A stretch of DNA of 64,000 nt from Isoetes taiwanensis (Eukaryota > Streptophyta > Lycopodiopsida > Isoetales > Isoetaceae): contig JAJEKV010000004.1 of the NCBI GenBank assembly GCA_021234155.1, forward strand, positions 31,694,914-31,758,913, given 5' to 3'. Positions 1 through 12,698 of the stretch are shown one piece after another. A program made the position numbers and the translations under genes. The notes under the pieces are model-generated. The model saw only the letters and a list, made by a program, of their open reading frames with translations, was not told the origin of the DNA and made no database searches. Each line of letters starts with the position of its first letter. Position 1 is the stretch's first letter.

Positions 1-556
1 TTGTTGTACTTCGTTCAGTTACGTATTGCTAGATTGGTGCTTGATTGGTGCTTATCCAACACCTCCATTAGCATATTGAATGCATACAACAAATTGTTGC
101 AACTCCCTCCAAATTATTTGGAGCTGCCTCGTATCGAGTTGCAAATGCATAAGGAAGAGTATTTTCAATAAGCTTCACAAAACCTAGGTCTCACAAAGGT
201 TTGGACATTTTTCATTTATAAGCGATCAAGGGTCTTCCAGTAACCATCTTAGGGCCACCACCATGCATCTTGGGGCTCTTCTTGTGCCAACAATATGGCG
301 AATCTTTAGCGGATTCAATCCGTGCTCCCGATTCGAGTCTATTAAAGTGACCAAGCATTATTTTTGCAAAGAGCACATTTTCCGCTCCATTATCGGTTAT
401 TGCAAGGAAGTTGAAAAAACCTCTCTGTACAAGCTAGCGTTCAATGGCAAAAATGCATGCATCTATAAGCGTTGCTAGAAGGTCGTGAAACTGCCTACCA
501 ATAATATCCAAAGTAGGATCCAAGTATGCGTCTAGTGCAAATGGTCGCGGGGATGT

Positions 557-1546
557 TTGGGGTTGAAGCTCTGCTTTGTTAAAGGTTATCAAGTCTGCGA
601 GTTAAGCTTTGGTTGGATGGCGGATTTTTTTACGTATGAGCGTTTTTGTAGGAAGGACATTGCAAATCATCACATTCCATTGTATTTTGCAGAGCATATG
701 CACTTCATTACAAAAGGAGTAAGCATTGATTGGGATGAGGAATTGAAAAGCAAGTGCAAGTCTTCATTCAAAAGGCTCTAAAAAGAATGCGACACGGCGA
801 AATTAGCTTCTGATAAAGTCTTCCAATGTTAAAGCTATTAAATGTGTATTACCTCCGGTGCAAGGCGGCCAGTTGGAAATGATGAAAAGGTGGGGAGAAA
901 CAAGAGCATTAGATTACGCCTCCATGCTTGATGAAATCTGAGACTTTAAAAGAAAAAGGAAAACAATGGAAATTGAGTTGTTGAAGCATGAGAAGTGATA
1001 AAAGCTTCTTGACAAGACTTGTGCGAGTAAAGATGCAAAAATATGTGGCAGTTCAAGCATATATGGCGGGTTTAAAAAGCAAGCGGGAAGCCAAGCGATG
1101 TGCAAATGGCTTTGGCATCCCATTTAGAGGAGGAGAAATCAAGTTATATTCTTTGACTTAGATGCTCTAATGATTCCCATTGATTGTTTAAAGGGCTGAT
1201 TTGCAAGAATTAGAAGCGCCCATTGAAAAAAATCAGCAAGGATTTGGAAGTTAATTCAAGCTGTGAGAATAGAATAAAGGAGATGACTAAGCATTTGGAA
1301 AGATCGGACCGATGGGCTGCAGCCCGCTCCCATACTTTCATGACAAGGCCGGATGCTTCATTCTCACATATAAGCAATACTTGCGGCCGGTGCAATGATT
1401 GCCTTGACTTCGACCATGGTAATATCTCCCACTTTGTGGTCATACATATTGTCTATTTTGTCTTGTATTGGGGGTTTCAGCAGCGAATACATGTGTACAT
1501 GATTGTTCATGGTCAGGGGACTGCGACACTACTTAGGAATCCTTAG
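557..1546 (+). pseudogene. decayed coding tract, family not recognised
   Basis: Between 557 and 1546 the plus strand gives a chain of protein-like segments in shifting frames: a 74-residue piece ending in a basic tail (557-781), a lysine-rich helical piece around 845-1110 interrupted by TGA and TAA codons, and a Cys/His-rich piece within 1223-1546 (two CxxC-like pairs near CGRCNDC). The composition looks coding rather than random, and the breaks look like stop codons and frameshifts in one former gene. I do not recognise the family. The surroundings (1-556 and 1547-2490) show no other convincing gene. A transposon-encoded protein is likely from context only. Confidence 0.25.
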
Positions 1547-3600
1547 AAGGTACATCTATTTCTATTTTGATTACATAATTAGTTTGAGTGTACTTAGATG
1601 TAGTTAGTTTCCATCATGTACATAAGCGTATTAACATTTGATTTGGCGTGGTTTGTCTTTCTTGTAAAGAGGAAATGTATTTATACGTACTTTACATTTT
1701 ACATGTGCCATGAAGTGCTTTTAAAGATTCCTTTCTGAGGGTGTATTAATAGGGTGTATTGCATTGGTACTTTTGCATTTACATGTGATGAAATGCATAT
1801 GAATTTGGTATTTGACTTTCCTTTACATTCAATCTTGAATGATGTATTTGATAAGGTGTATTGATAAAATATTTTGTTAAAAAATACATTTGAATTTAGT
1901 ATTTGGTTTTCCTTTACATTGTGATAGCTATGTACACTAATGTACTTCTATTTTGTCATTACATTATCGTGAGAAAAGTTTGCACGTAGTAAAACCTACT
2001 TGCATGTAATTAACATTTGTTACATTTTGATTTGCATCGATTGTTTTTTTTCAGATTTTGCTTCTATCTACTCTACATCTCCCCTTGATTACGAATCAAG
2101 TGTTTACATTTCTTATTGACACCCAATTGTGTCAATGCGGACATGGGTAGTATCAAGAAAGGAAGAAGTAAAAGCTGCTGGAGTAAACTAAACAATTCAT
2201 GTTTAGGTGCACTATGCTTAAGTTACGAATATAGCAAAATTTCATGTTGTAGGTGAAAAGAAGAATGTTATTGAGAAGGGGTTGCATTTACCATTCTCGG
2301 ACATCCCAATTCTTGAACACGCACAAAAAGATCTTTCTTTGCTATCGATGTTGGAAGTCCATCCACATCTACATCACCTTTGAGAATTGCAACAACTCAT
2401 AAGCAATCGAGTGCGAGATTTGGAGGCAGAGGGTATGTGGAAGGTAGGGTGATTACATTACGATTACATTAAGATTGCATCTGTTGTAGTTAGAGTTCAC
2501 TAATGTTCAATATTTTTGCAGCGAGGTTGTTTTTCAAAAGAGATCCCCACATTGAGCCCAGAAGCTGCTATTATTGGAACAACTAACAAGAAAGCCAGTA
2601 ATTCTCTCTCCTTTTCGGGGTTTCTATTTTTTTTTTTTTTTTGTATTTTGAAACTTACGTTGGCGTGTTTCTGAGATAAAATTATTGAAGATGTTGGTGG
2701 CGACATTGAAAAGCGGTCTGAAGGCTTCTTTTTTTCAAGTTGAGGAAAAGGCTTGTTCTTTGGCGGTGCGTGTTTCTTTTTTTGTCTTGCTTTCAAAACA
2801 TTAGAATGAAGCACTTTCTTGTCTTCAGAGACTTACGGCGATTCAAAGGAGCTAGATGATGTTGAAGAAGCCTTGGAGATTGCAGCCAAGGCAGCGACTA
2901 AATTTATGGTCAAAAGCGATGCCAAAACAATGGAAAAAAGAGAGTGCAAACCCGGGCGGGGACATCCGGCTGCAAAATAGTAATTGCTAGCTTACATTGA
3001 CTTACTTATACTTGATGTAGCTTATTATATTTTACTCGTTTTGCAGGTCTAAACCACTTTGGAAAGCTTAGATTGGAAGGTATCAATTTATGCTTTATTG
3101 TCATGGATCAATTGTTAATATGACACTAACATTGACTTACTTATACTTCAAATGATTGATAACTTATTATATTCCACTCATTTTGCTTTAGGTCTAAACC
3201 ACTAACATTGACAAGCTTAATTTCTATTTTTGAGGTATCAATTTAAAAGATAAGGTATCAATTTATGCTTTATTGTCATGGATCAATTGTTAATATGACA
3301 CTAACATCTTGGATCCTGGTTGTGATGACAAGGATAAACTTATGGAATTCACGCCATTCCTTGTTCAAGAATGTTAATCTTGAAATCTAAAATTGCATCG
3401 ACATAGCAATTTTATTGCAACTAACTCTAAAATGAGTAGCAAAAGTGGATCTTTATGGCGGTAATAACACGGTTTAACTAGCTGTATTTTTATTCCTTGT
3501 CTCTAATGTTAATCTTAATCTAATCTGGTGCTTGTATGAGACATTGCCTTTCGGTGGAAGAAAAAATCTTTTTATCCCTCTGCTTACAACTATATAAGGT
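1547..3600. other. AT-rich non-coding stretch with a tandem duplication
   Basis: No supportable gene. The stretch is AT-rich with recurring TTTACATT/TACATT words. Around 2995-3310 a segment is duplicated in tandem: the sentence starting GGTATCAATTTATGC occurs at about 3079 and again about 3254, and TTGACTTACTTATACTT recurs upstream of both. The duplication is visible directly; its origin is not. Confidence 0.45.
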
Positions 3601-3629
3601 TTAGAGAAGCTACGGCGACAAAAGAAAAA

Positions 3630-3850
3630 TGGTGAAGGATCGCGATGTCATTGAAATAGTGAAATCAGGGATGAATTGTGGTAGCTAAATGCCATCATAT
3701 CCTTGCACCTATCCTTGAGAATGACCATTTTGTCTTGGCTGTTTTTTTCACGCACCACCATCGATTCAAGATCCTACACGCACCGAGGGAATTCACGTCT
3801 TGAATCCTCTTACGGGTTATCGACGAACAAGAAAGCAATCAAAGGGTATG
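3630..3850 (+). pseudogene. possible Ulp1/C48-type cysteine protease remnant
   Basis: One plus-strand frame reads ILAPILENDHFVLAVF followed by a His-rich stretch. This resembles the region around the catalytic His of Ulp1-type (C48) proteases, where a P-x-NxxHW-x-L pattern is usual and which many plant transposons carry. The reading frame breaks within about 60 codons and no Asp or Cys box can be placed with confidence. The next piece downstream (4076-4420) may belong to the same decayed gene. A chance resemblance is possible. Confidence 0.22.
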
Positions 3851-4588
3851 TAATACTTTAAGTTGTTGCTTTGCTTTTCTTCGCTAATTGATTACTGCTA
3901 AATTTAAGTGATATGTAGCCCGGCACACACAAATGTTAACCACATCGATCGGTCAAGTATCTAGAAGCGTCGATTTCATGAAGAAAATAATGTTAATCGG
4001 ATTCACAAAGTAGAGGTGCCACGGCAGCCGATTTAACATCATGTGGGTTGTATGTGATGGGATTTATGCACAAATATGTTGAAGCTCTTGTCTGGTAGAG
4101 ATATGGAAGTAAGTTGTATGCCTTCCCTTGTATGTCTTGCATCTCATGTTCCTTTAAATATTTCTAACCTTATTTATGGATGTCACCAGATTACATCTAA
4201 ATGGTTCTCTCATGAATCATACATCCGACGACAATTTCTAATAGATGCTTTGGTCATGCATTGTGATGCCAATCCAGAAAGAACGTATCAGCCCGGCCGG
4301 TCCTCGATTTACGGTGATCATGAGTCAGTATCGATTTTGCAAGATGAACTATGTAGCAGGGCTTATATATATCTTTTGTTCACATTTGTGTTCACATTTC
4401 CTATCATAAGGAATGTGTAAATGACACTATCTTTGAATAGTATACTCTTGATAGTATACTTTATGACTATGTAAAGTTTTTTTTTTTTTTTGAAGAAAAA
4501 GATTTACGATTTAAAGAAGCCTTGTACCCTTTTTGGTCAATCAAAATAGTTACTTGATTGTTTTGGCCCGTATATTTTGTGACCTTGT

Positions 4589-5148
4589 ACCACACCACCA
4601 CCACAACACCACACCACAATCCACAACACCACCACCACACCCACCACACCACCACCACACCACATCCACCACCACCACACACACCCACTACACACCACCA
4701 CCACCACCACCACCCACCACCACCCCCCCACCACCACCACCCACCACCCCCTCCACCACTCCACCATTTGGTGTGTGTGGTGTATGGTGTGTGGTGAATG
4801 TGTGTGTGGTGGGGAGTGTGGTGAATGGTGTGGTGTGTGGTGGGATGTCTACTAGTTCACAGTGAATATGATAGTTGGTGTATGGTCTATAATTGTATGG
4901 TGTGTGGTGAATGGTGTGGTGTGTGGTGGGGTGTGTGGTGAATGGTGTGGTGTGTGGTGGGATGTGCTGGATTACGGTGAATATGATAGTTGGTGTATGG
5001 TCTATGGTGTATGGTGTGTGGTGAATGGTGTGGTGTGTGTGGTGGGGTGTGTGGTGAATGGTGTGGTGTGTGGTGGGATGTGCTTTCGTTAAAGTGAATA
5101 TGATAGTGTGGGGCATGGTATGGTGCATGGTTTGGTGTGGTATACACA
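4589..5148. repeat. strand-switching minisatellite: (CCACCA)-type run then (TGGTGTG)-type run
   Basis: From 4589 to about 4770 the plus strand is almost only C and A in CCA/CACCAC words. At about 4770 it flips to the complementary style (GGTGTG/TGGTGAATGG) and stays so until about 5148. The second half contains a longer tandem unit of about 115-117 bp marked by GTGAATATGATAGT at 4862, 4977 and 5094. The two halves are complementary in style, so the locus could fold back on itself. Open frames here (poly-Pro/His/Thr or Gly/Trp/Val) are low-complexity artefacts. Confidence 0.85.
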
Positions 5149-5800
5149 CCCTAACGGTTTAGTGTTCATTTCATGCAAGATGGTATTGTTCAAGAGGTTT
5201 ATGGACCAACATCCGTAAATTTTTGGCGGATGCTTGAGATGCTTCAAGATGCATTTAAAGAAAAATACTAGAACATATTTTCCTATTGGTGCTGGTTACC
5301 ATATTTTGTTAGTGTCTTGGATCATAAATTCTGCACCTTGAAATTCCTTGTTGGCTTTAATGTTTGTTTGGTATACTATTTGATAATTGTACTTTGCATT
5401 TTATAATTAATGACAAAAGCTGTCATTAACTTGAGTTGCACCAAAAACTTGAGTTGCAAACTAAGTACCAAACATGTTTCTTATATCTATCTGAGAAAAG
5501 GATAGAAATAGTTCGATTAACTAAAAGAACAATGGAAACTTCGAGAGGAAACGGTTAAAGCAAAAAAAATAGTCACAACAATTTGTAGAAAGGGAGTTAC
5601 GTCATTAATGAAAAAGCTTTACAAAAATGGAGTCCACAAGGACTATTGCAAAACAAGTTGAATTAAAAAGCTTTACAAAGAATAGTCACAAGGACTATTA
5701 CCAAAAAAATTGAAACCGAGGGATTACAAAAAAACAAGGCTTGATCTTGGGGCCATCTTGACTCTCTATATGAAGGTGGAGTCCTCCATGGCATACATCT

Positions 5801-6076
5801 TCATTTAGGTGGCTCCTCGTCGAGGTAAACCTCATGCACCCACTCGATCACCCACTTAGCGAAGCGGCAACTACTGATGATCCATGATGAGCTTCTCCAC
5901 CTCGGTGGAGTGAACTTTCTACGGCTATGTAGGGTGGCCTCCCACAGGAAGTCCGCCTCGGGAGGAAGACCACGGATCCTCCGGAGGAAGAGGAGGACGT
6001 CTTTGGCGGGGGGAGGAAGAGGCGAGCACAATGGCGGGATAGTGTTCTGCTTGAGTGTGGTCTTGAACTTGGCCAT
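5801..6076 (-). CDS. small hypothetical ORF, 91 codons
   Basis: A minus-strand ATG at 6076 opens a 91-codon frame rich in Pro, Arg and Leu in its first half and Trp/Ile/Val in its second half, with an acidic end (DEEPPK). An extended frame upstream to 6280 exists but has no better start. No domain is recognised. The local GC is higher than in the surrounding sequence, so all frames stay open by chance more easily. It could be the end of a decayed element gene or no gene at all. Confidence 0.15.
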   Translation of the reverse strand: MAKFKTTLKQNTIPPLCSPLPPPAKDVLLFLRRIRGLPPEADFLWEATLHSRRKFTPPRWRSSSWIISSCRFAKWVIEWVHEVYLDEEPPK

Positions 6077-6729
6077 GGCGGAAGTGAAGGAGATGGGCCG
6101 GAATGGGAAGGAGTGAAGGAGATGGCCCGAATAGGCGATGGGGACGGAATGAAGGCTGGGGCAAAATTTTGGGGAATAAAAAGGATGTTTGCATGCATCT
6201 GATTTTGTTTTGGAATTAGGCGAAAGAGGAAAGGGATGTATCCATGCATACGATTTCACACCCTGGGGCGATCCACCCACCTCAATATTTTTGCAAATGT
6301 AAAATGTATAGGTTTTGAACCATATTATGAGACCAATTGCTTGGTATCTTTGATTAGCACAACCCTAACACAAAGTTAGCAATATCCCACATGCATATAT
6401 CACAAAAATGCGTGCGCATATATAAATAGGGTTTTCTTTGCTTCATTGATAAGTGTGGATAGAGATTAGATGTTGAAAAGTTATGGCTCGGCCGGCTTGT
6501 AATCTTGATTCTGAGGCCAGTGTCCTCTTATCCAAGATGTAATCCTAGTCCACCCTTTTTTTAGTAATGGGCTCAAATATCCCACATGCATTCAATGTTC
6601 CACATGTTACCAAATCAACAATTGCCAAATCAACAAATGCCAAATGAATGGATTATGTTAAGGCATATTGTGTACCTATACATATTGTGTTTGGTAAAAG
6701 CGTGAGTCAACAATATAGAGATAACAAGG

Positions 6730-7041
6730 GAATATTCCTTATTACCTTGAAAGGAATATTCCTTATTGCATTGAAAGGAATATTCCTTAAGCCTGGTTAT
6801 CGGGAATATTCCTTATTACCTTCAAAGGAATATTCTTTAGTTTGTTTAAGTGCACCCATAGTTACAAGGAATATTCCTATTACCTTGAAAGGAATATTCC
6901 TTTTTTTGCATTGAAAGGAATATTCCTTAGTGCCTAGTTATCAAGAATATTCCTTATTACCTTCAAAGGAATATTCTTTAGTTTGTTTAAGTGCACCCAT
7001 AGTTACAAGGAATATTCCTTATTACATTGAAAGGAATATTC
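6730..7041. repeat. array of twelve GGAATATTCC palindromes
   Basis: GAATATTC cores occur at 6730, 6754, 6778, 6804, 6828, 6869, 6892, 6918, 6945, 6969, 7010 and 7034, usually within AAGGAATATTCCTT. Most spacings are 23-27 bp, with two of 41 bp. The block from about 6778 to 6876 is repeated at about 6918-7017, including a TTTGTTTAAGTGCACCCATAG spacer, so the array grew partly by segment duplication. The core is a perfect 10-bp palindrome that could be a protein-binding site or a hairpin. No gene overlaps it. Confidence 0.85.
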
Positions 7042-7059
7042 CACATTGAAATATAGCCC

Positions 7060-8160
7060 TTTCATTTGAGCTAGGCTTGTGGGATATATGCCAAGATCAA
7101 CCATTGGCCAATTGGGTGAGAAAAAGAGGGCGATGGGAAAGATTTTTGAAAAAAGGATGTTGAACAAATCATTGGCACAAATCATTGGTTAAGGAACAAA
7201 TCATTGGCATAGTGCGAACCATATCGGAAAGCAGGGGAGAAAGGGAATAGACGGGGATAAAATTCCTTTTTACACGTGGTGACCCCAGTTGATTCGATGG
7301 CGGGGAGGAGATCGAGCGACTAGATCACAATCCATATCCCCAATTCAAATGCAAACTCACACAGGCGCCCGATTCTTGAGGAGATCAATGCGAGCAAAGG
7401 AAACCAATTGAACAAAATCAAGCGGAGGCGATCCACGAGTTCAGAGGTACTCCTATTCTTAAACATGCTTTTGTTCCTAATCTAACAATTGCTTATGATG
7501 TTCTACGGATGCCTGAGGAGGAGACTTAACAATGTTGGAAGCATGGATCGAGCTATGGGAGTAGCGGACAAGGGGGATGAGGAATCCCAAATATCTAAAA
7601 GCGAGAACTAGAGAGTATTCTCATTCAACTTAAGCGAGGAAGTTGTGCATGCAAAAGCAATCAACAAAGTCTTTGAAAAGGCTGAGGTTTGGAGATTCAA
7701 TAGCCTCAAACCATACTTTACCAATCTCTATCATAAATGGCAATGAAGCGAGAAGCACATGTCTTGCTTACATTGGACTTCACCAACTTCAAAGCAGGTA
7801 TCTGGACACTCTTCTCACAATTTTTCGGGAACGGGACCATTGCTGATCTCACTTCTGCAGGACCTTACGGATGAATCTTGAGTCTTGAATCTTGAATCTT
7901 GAGACCTTACGCTTCTGGTGTTTTTACAACTTACACTAAGTATAGCGGTCTTGGAACTATATAAACAATATATTAATGTTTGTGTTTTAATCTGGTTTTA
8001 CATTACGATTACATTCGGTTTGCAAGTCCATGCCTTAGTGCATAGAAAAGTTACTTCAACAACGGGTTAGCAGTTCGAGATTCTACAATCTCACGGCAAA
8101 TTTCCGACAACATTTCATGCCAATAGTTAGTCAGTTCATATGCATAAGATGTACCTTTAA
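7060..8160. other. no recognisable gene
   Basis: I see no supportable gene or RNA here. Short open frames (such as 7643-7846) have no recognisable motif. A small repeat of TTGAATCTTGA words occurs at about 7870-7905. Confidence 0.4.
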
Positions 8161-8162
8161 TC

Positions 8163-10757
8163 TTATGTTTGGTGGCTCAATGGAAATCTCACCCCAATTC
8201 TTGACTTCGGGATGGACAAGAACTTTCTTTCCTTGAATAAGCTGTACTTTTGATGGCAACCGGGAATCAATTCAAAGTAGTTACCAGCTATAACTTCATT
8301 ACCACAATAAAATTCATTTCCATAATCATCCTTGGTGTCTTCTTGAGGGCATGTTTCACTACATTGCCTTTGGATGAGATAATAAGGGACCCTTTCATAA
8401 TTGTCTAGGGATGTGAATGATGCAAAATAATCTCCAACCTGCCTTTGTCTCATCCACATTGTCCGTCATTTGCCCACAAGTCCTCCGCCTCGTTGCCCAT
8501 CTTCTTCAACATTGTCCCTGTTTGTAGGCTCTAGTTTTCTCAACTCCCACCTACCACAATGATCGGCATTCTCACAAAGCGGGCCAATCAAAATTGATGC
8601 ATGCCTTACAAAAACATGAAAGAGATCTACACATTAACTTTGTTGGATCATTTGGATCTATGGATGATCACGCAATGAAGAGATTGCACCCTTTCAGGGG
8701 AGCACATCAAATCTTTGGGAGCGGTCAATGTCGGACACCTTCAAAATACCCTTTCCACATCAGAAATTTTCTCTTCAAGAACCTCACATGCAGTTTCTGC
8801 ATTTTTTATCACTTTCCCATCCTTTTTTCTTTGTTCTGCCTCGAGCCATAGTTTGGCTATGGCTCCTTCTCCGTCATGTGTGCCCTTCCCATGTCTGAGC
8901 CAAAGAAATTCCAGTGCATTCTGATCTTATGCTCTTGATGATACCTAGTTACATGATAGAAAGCTCTTCTCGACTTGAATTGGGCTGCACACCCGTCGGA
9001 CCAAACTAGGTGGTATTTCATATGACCAGGCACCATTTTCTTTCAGCCAATTGAGGTGCATCTTGAATGCTTTTTTGTACAAAGTGAGTATCATGTGTTT
9101 TGTCCTCTGAAATAAAGAAGTGCACACATTTCCTCATTTTACCCTGTACCTTGAACATCGTGATGTGGACCAATATGCTGATTTGTTCATTGTACCAATG
9201 TTGTGCTTGAATCTCGTTGAATGGCTTCAAAGTATAATTCTCCGAGAAATCAACAAGCCCGATAATGATATCATCATCACGAAGACTCTTCATGGATTCC
9301 TTGAATTGTTTGCTCGCCAATGTGCCACAAAGTTATGATATACAAACTTAGACATATGATCAAACATGTTATCCAACATATTCTTTGGGCTGCCTTTCTT
9401 GTCAATTAGCTTTAGTCTTAGGTGAAGTTCCTTTCTTGAGGGCTCATTAACGTAACCATAGACTTGCCAATCAAGCGTTTGATCAATCGCTCCTTGTATT
9501 CTCTTGGACACAACTCAATTAATTGTTTCCCACAATTTCCACAATCGATTTGATACATTGTAGCTTATGCCACTCGTTTCTTTTTGCTGTCACATACCAT
9601 AGCCCTCAAAATGTGCTAACATTATCAAATGTCTTGTCCTTGGCTTGACATATTCCAACATGAGCTTCGGATCGCACACACCACAATTGCACGAACAATT
9701 TTCATGGAGTCTTGACCTCATCAAATTAAATGCACCTTGTACAGGATCGATTGCTCATGTTTCCACGCAACAACATGTGTTTCTTTCCTTTAGCTTTCTA
9801 ATGCAAGAAGGTTTTAAGTATTCAAATTGCCTAAGCCCAATCCGAACCTCACGGATCTTGATCCACAAAATTGGAATAATTGACTGTAAAATTACAATTG
9901 AAATAAAATTAGTCACCTCATTACATTACATTACATTACATACAAATCTTTTACATATTCAAGACCCTAAACTCCCACACATACATGTACATTCGACATG
10001 AATTTTATTTCATTTACTATGAAGTCACATAATTTTTTTGACAATTAATACATCTCCACACTTCTTCTTCTTAGTTCTTGCCTACATCTACAATACATCC
10101 GAATATACATGTAAACAAATATACATCGAATATACATGTAAACAAATATACATATGCGTGTTGCCATGAAATAATTTGACATTTCCATGTAGAACAACTA
10201 GTCACTGTTTGCATCTAATTACATTCAAAAGTAAAAGAAATCATTTACAAACTTTACATCGGTGTTACAAAATAAAAGACATCTTTATTACGCCAAAAAG
10301 TAAAGAAATCTACAAACTTTACATCGGTGTTACAAAATAAAAAACATCTTTATTAGAAAAACAAGATGCAATTCTGACTAAAATTACGATTAAAATACAC
10401 TGTGTAATGTCAATATATTGAATTGGTTGTGTCCTCTTCTTCATGACATCTCTAATTTTTGGTGAAACCTTTGAGTTATCTAACCAAAACCGAGCAACCA
10501 TATCCTTCATAGCCTGATCTATCGTATTTGTTCTTGGATTTTGACACACCTAATGCCCACAGATTTGTTCCACCTAGTGACATTCTTTTCCTTCTCTCCT
10601 TTGCTAGTTTCATATTTCTAGGATGTATTTTCAGCAACTTAGGCGCTAGTGAAGTCTTACGTAATTCTCCTTCCTCTCCAACCACCATAGATAGTACAGA
10701 ATGCTTTGCGGCAAATTCTGTCATTGCTATTTGCATTTTTGGCGTCTTGGAGGCCAT
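8163..10757 (-). pseudogene. degraded DFSENY-type mobile-element protein gene
   Basis: Reading leftwards from an ATG at 10757, pieces in different frames form one former protein. The N-terminal basic region (10476-10757) leads into a segment with FWLDNSKVSPKIRDV (about 10400-10500). The central segment (9018-9320) contains DFSENYTLKP, then EIQAQHW and HFFISEDKTHDT. A further piece lies at 9290-9511 and a C-terminal segment at 8163-8459 (VGDYF..., similar to a chromo/BAH-like tail). I recall the DFSENY...EIQxxHW...DxxHDT series from repetitive genes of plants and animals, probably transposase-like. Frames are broken several times, so this copy is dead or mis-assembled. The exact superfamily is not certain. 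Confidence 0.5.
10085..10355. repeat. short tandem duplications
   Basis: CGAATATACATGTAAAC is repeated in tandem near 10100-10145, and a segment of about 65 bp beginning ACAAACTTTACATCGGTG occurs at about 10247 and again at about 10312. Both sit at the upstream edge of the degraded element gene (on its 3' side the frames resume). They are visible duplications with no assigned function. Confidence 0.6.
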
Positions 10758-11381
10758 CCTTTAAATTCTTTACCAGATCTGTTTTCCACGATAGCCTCTT
10801 GAGGCCTTCCAATGGCCTGGCTCAAATAGGAATTGCAATCTTTTTCCTGCAATAATCTTCTTGCAAATATACTTTCTTTGTTTTGGAGTCAAATTAGATA
10901 CCTCATTCATTATGAGATTTACGAAGCATTCACCTTTCTTCTAATTGGCTTTGTCACGTATCCAACCCTACAAACCCTCTGTTTTGATTTTCTTTGCACC
11001 TTGTAGCGGTGCTTTCGAAACTTCATCAGCGGGAGGATTGAAATCAAACCCGATCTTGACCTCGAAGTGCTTGCATGAGAGTCCATCCTTCTTCCATAGT
11101 TTCTTCTTCAACTGGTGCTTTAAGACATCGATCCATTACTGCGAAAAGGGGATACAACATCACGCACAAAAAAATCGGATTATTAACCCGGTTTTGTATT
11201 CTTTGCTTGAAGGGATTTGTATTCTTGCTTGAAGGAAAGCGATTTCAATTTCTTCAAGATACATTTGTTTCTTGAAATGCATTCGATTTAGGAGCGGCTA
11301 TAATCGATTCGGGCCAAGTTTTTAGTTGAGGTAGAATCCGGAGCCATGTTTGATCGATTGAGGAAAGTTCAAAATGTCGCC

Positions 11382-11450
11382 AAAGTTTTTTTTTTTTTTT
11401 TTTTTTCGCGGCAAGATATTTAGATTTTATTGATAGAGAAGCTAGTACAA
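11382..11450 (-). other. probable retroposon 3' end with poly(A) tail
   Basis: On the minus strand, CTATCAATAAAATCTAAATA is followed within about 15 bases by a run of more than 20 A (plus-strand T run at about 11386-11406). A polyadenylation-type AATAAA followed by a long A run is the usual 3' end of a LINE, SINE or processed transcript. I found no coding remnant that clearly belongs to it, so the source is unknown. Confidence 0.4.
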
Positions 11451-12690
11451 GATTTGGGAGGATTTGGTATAATTATGGAGAATATTGTCGTCAACCCCCC
11501 TTTATTAATGATAGGCAACTCCATGTAAAATTCAAAATGTACATTACAAACACTTTAACCAGTTCAAATTTTTACATCAATATACAAAAAATTCAATCAC
11601 CCTTTCATGCTTCTACCCAGCCCCTCGTTACACCCTCTCCCCTCTGAACCCTTTTCCTGTGTCTACCCGGTGGACGTGGTCCATCCTCAACCACATGAGT
11701 TTTTGCTGTCATGTCTTGAGGTCCATATGAACACCAATACTTCTATTATGCAAATACAAGTTAATGTAGACCTAAGTGTAATTCTAAAAGAACCACTTCA
11801 AATGAATCAAAATAACTTCAAGCAAACACAATAACTTCTTGGTTCACTCAATGATGATTTCCAATTAAAAACACATGAATCTAACAATGTCTATACCTCT
11901 TGAAGGTCAAATAGGAATCTTTGTAGGGTCTTTTTAACACTCTCTCAGCCTCGGAGCTCCGGAGATAGAAGTTGCAAGGTGCTTGGGAATTCTTCTGCTC
12001 CCCAAGAATATCTTGAACCCGGTTGGTGTGGATGTAGCAGGTCCACAGCAGCATCCGCCCACCCCCTTGAATAGTAGGTACCTGATGCTCTTCAGGATAC
12101 CAATGGAGATTGCCATGATCAAACAACCCATTTGGAGGTGATTCGGGCTGTATTTCAGCCCTTAGCTGTAGAAAAATACTCAAAATATAAATGGGCATGC
12201 ATGTCTCTTCATTGAAATGACTTAGTAATCGATTACCTCTTCTCTCTTCTCCTCTAGTTCGGTCCATGCCTGCGGCATTCCGGCTCCTCTACCAGGGCTA
12301 CCTCGACATGCGGCCAGAGAGAAACCCGGAGAAACAACGTGCTTCGGGGAGTGATCCCGGGAGGATGATCTCGAACCTCCACGTGTCCTCAATATTGGAG
12401 TGGCGAGTCCGTGCATGGGGTGGCAAGTTCAAACCTGGACCGTTGGATGGGTCTACGCTTCAATCTCCAACGTCCATACGCTTTCATATACCGCCCTCCG
12501 AATCACGGGTGCAATCAACGTCTGATCACGGAGGTCGGAATCATAACTGCTGACTAATCGCCGCCGCTAACGGCCCGGTGCAGACGTAACCTACATCGGC
12601 GGAGTCAGCCCCTGACCTTGGCAATACGACACCTTTGGCACATGACGCAGGATCCCGAGATCGAGGATCAACTCCGGATAACGGCGTCGC
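11451..12690. other. no recognisable gene
   Basis: Open frames at 11607-11834, 11881-12267 and 12266-12553 have no recognisable domain. GC content rises sharply after about 12220, which keeps several frames open by chance. The GC-rich part leads directly into the GTGATCCC palindrome array. Confidence 0.35.
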
Positions 12691-12698
12691 CCGGTGGT

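Noticed and set aside
4533-5149. Long open frames of Pro/His/Thr or Gly/Trp/Val
   Set aside because: All frames are open on both strands because the DNA is a two-letter low-complexity repeat. There is no start context or domain.
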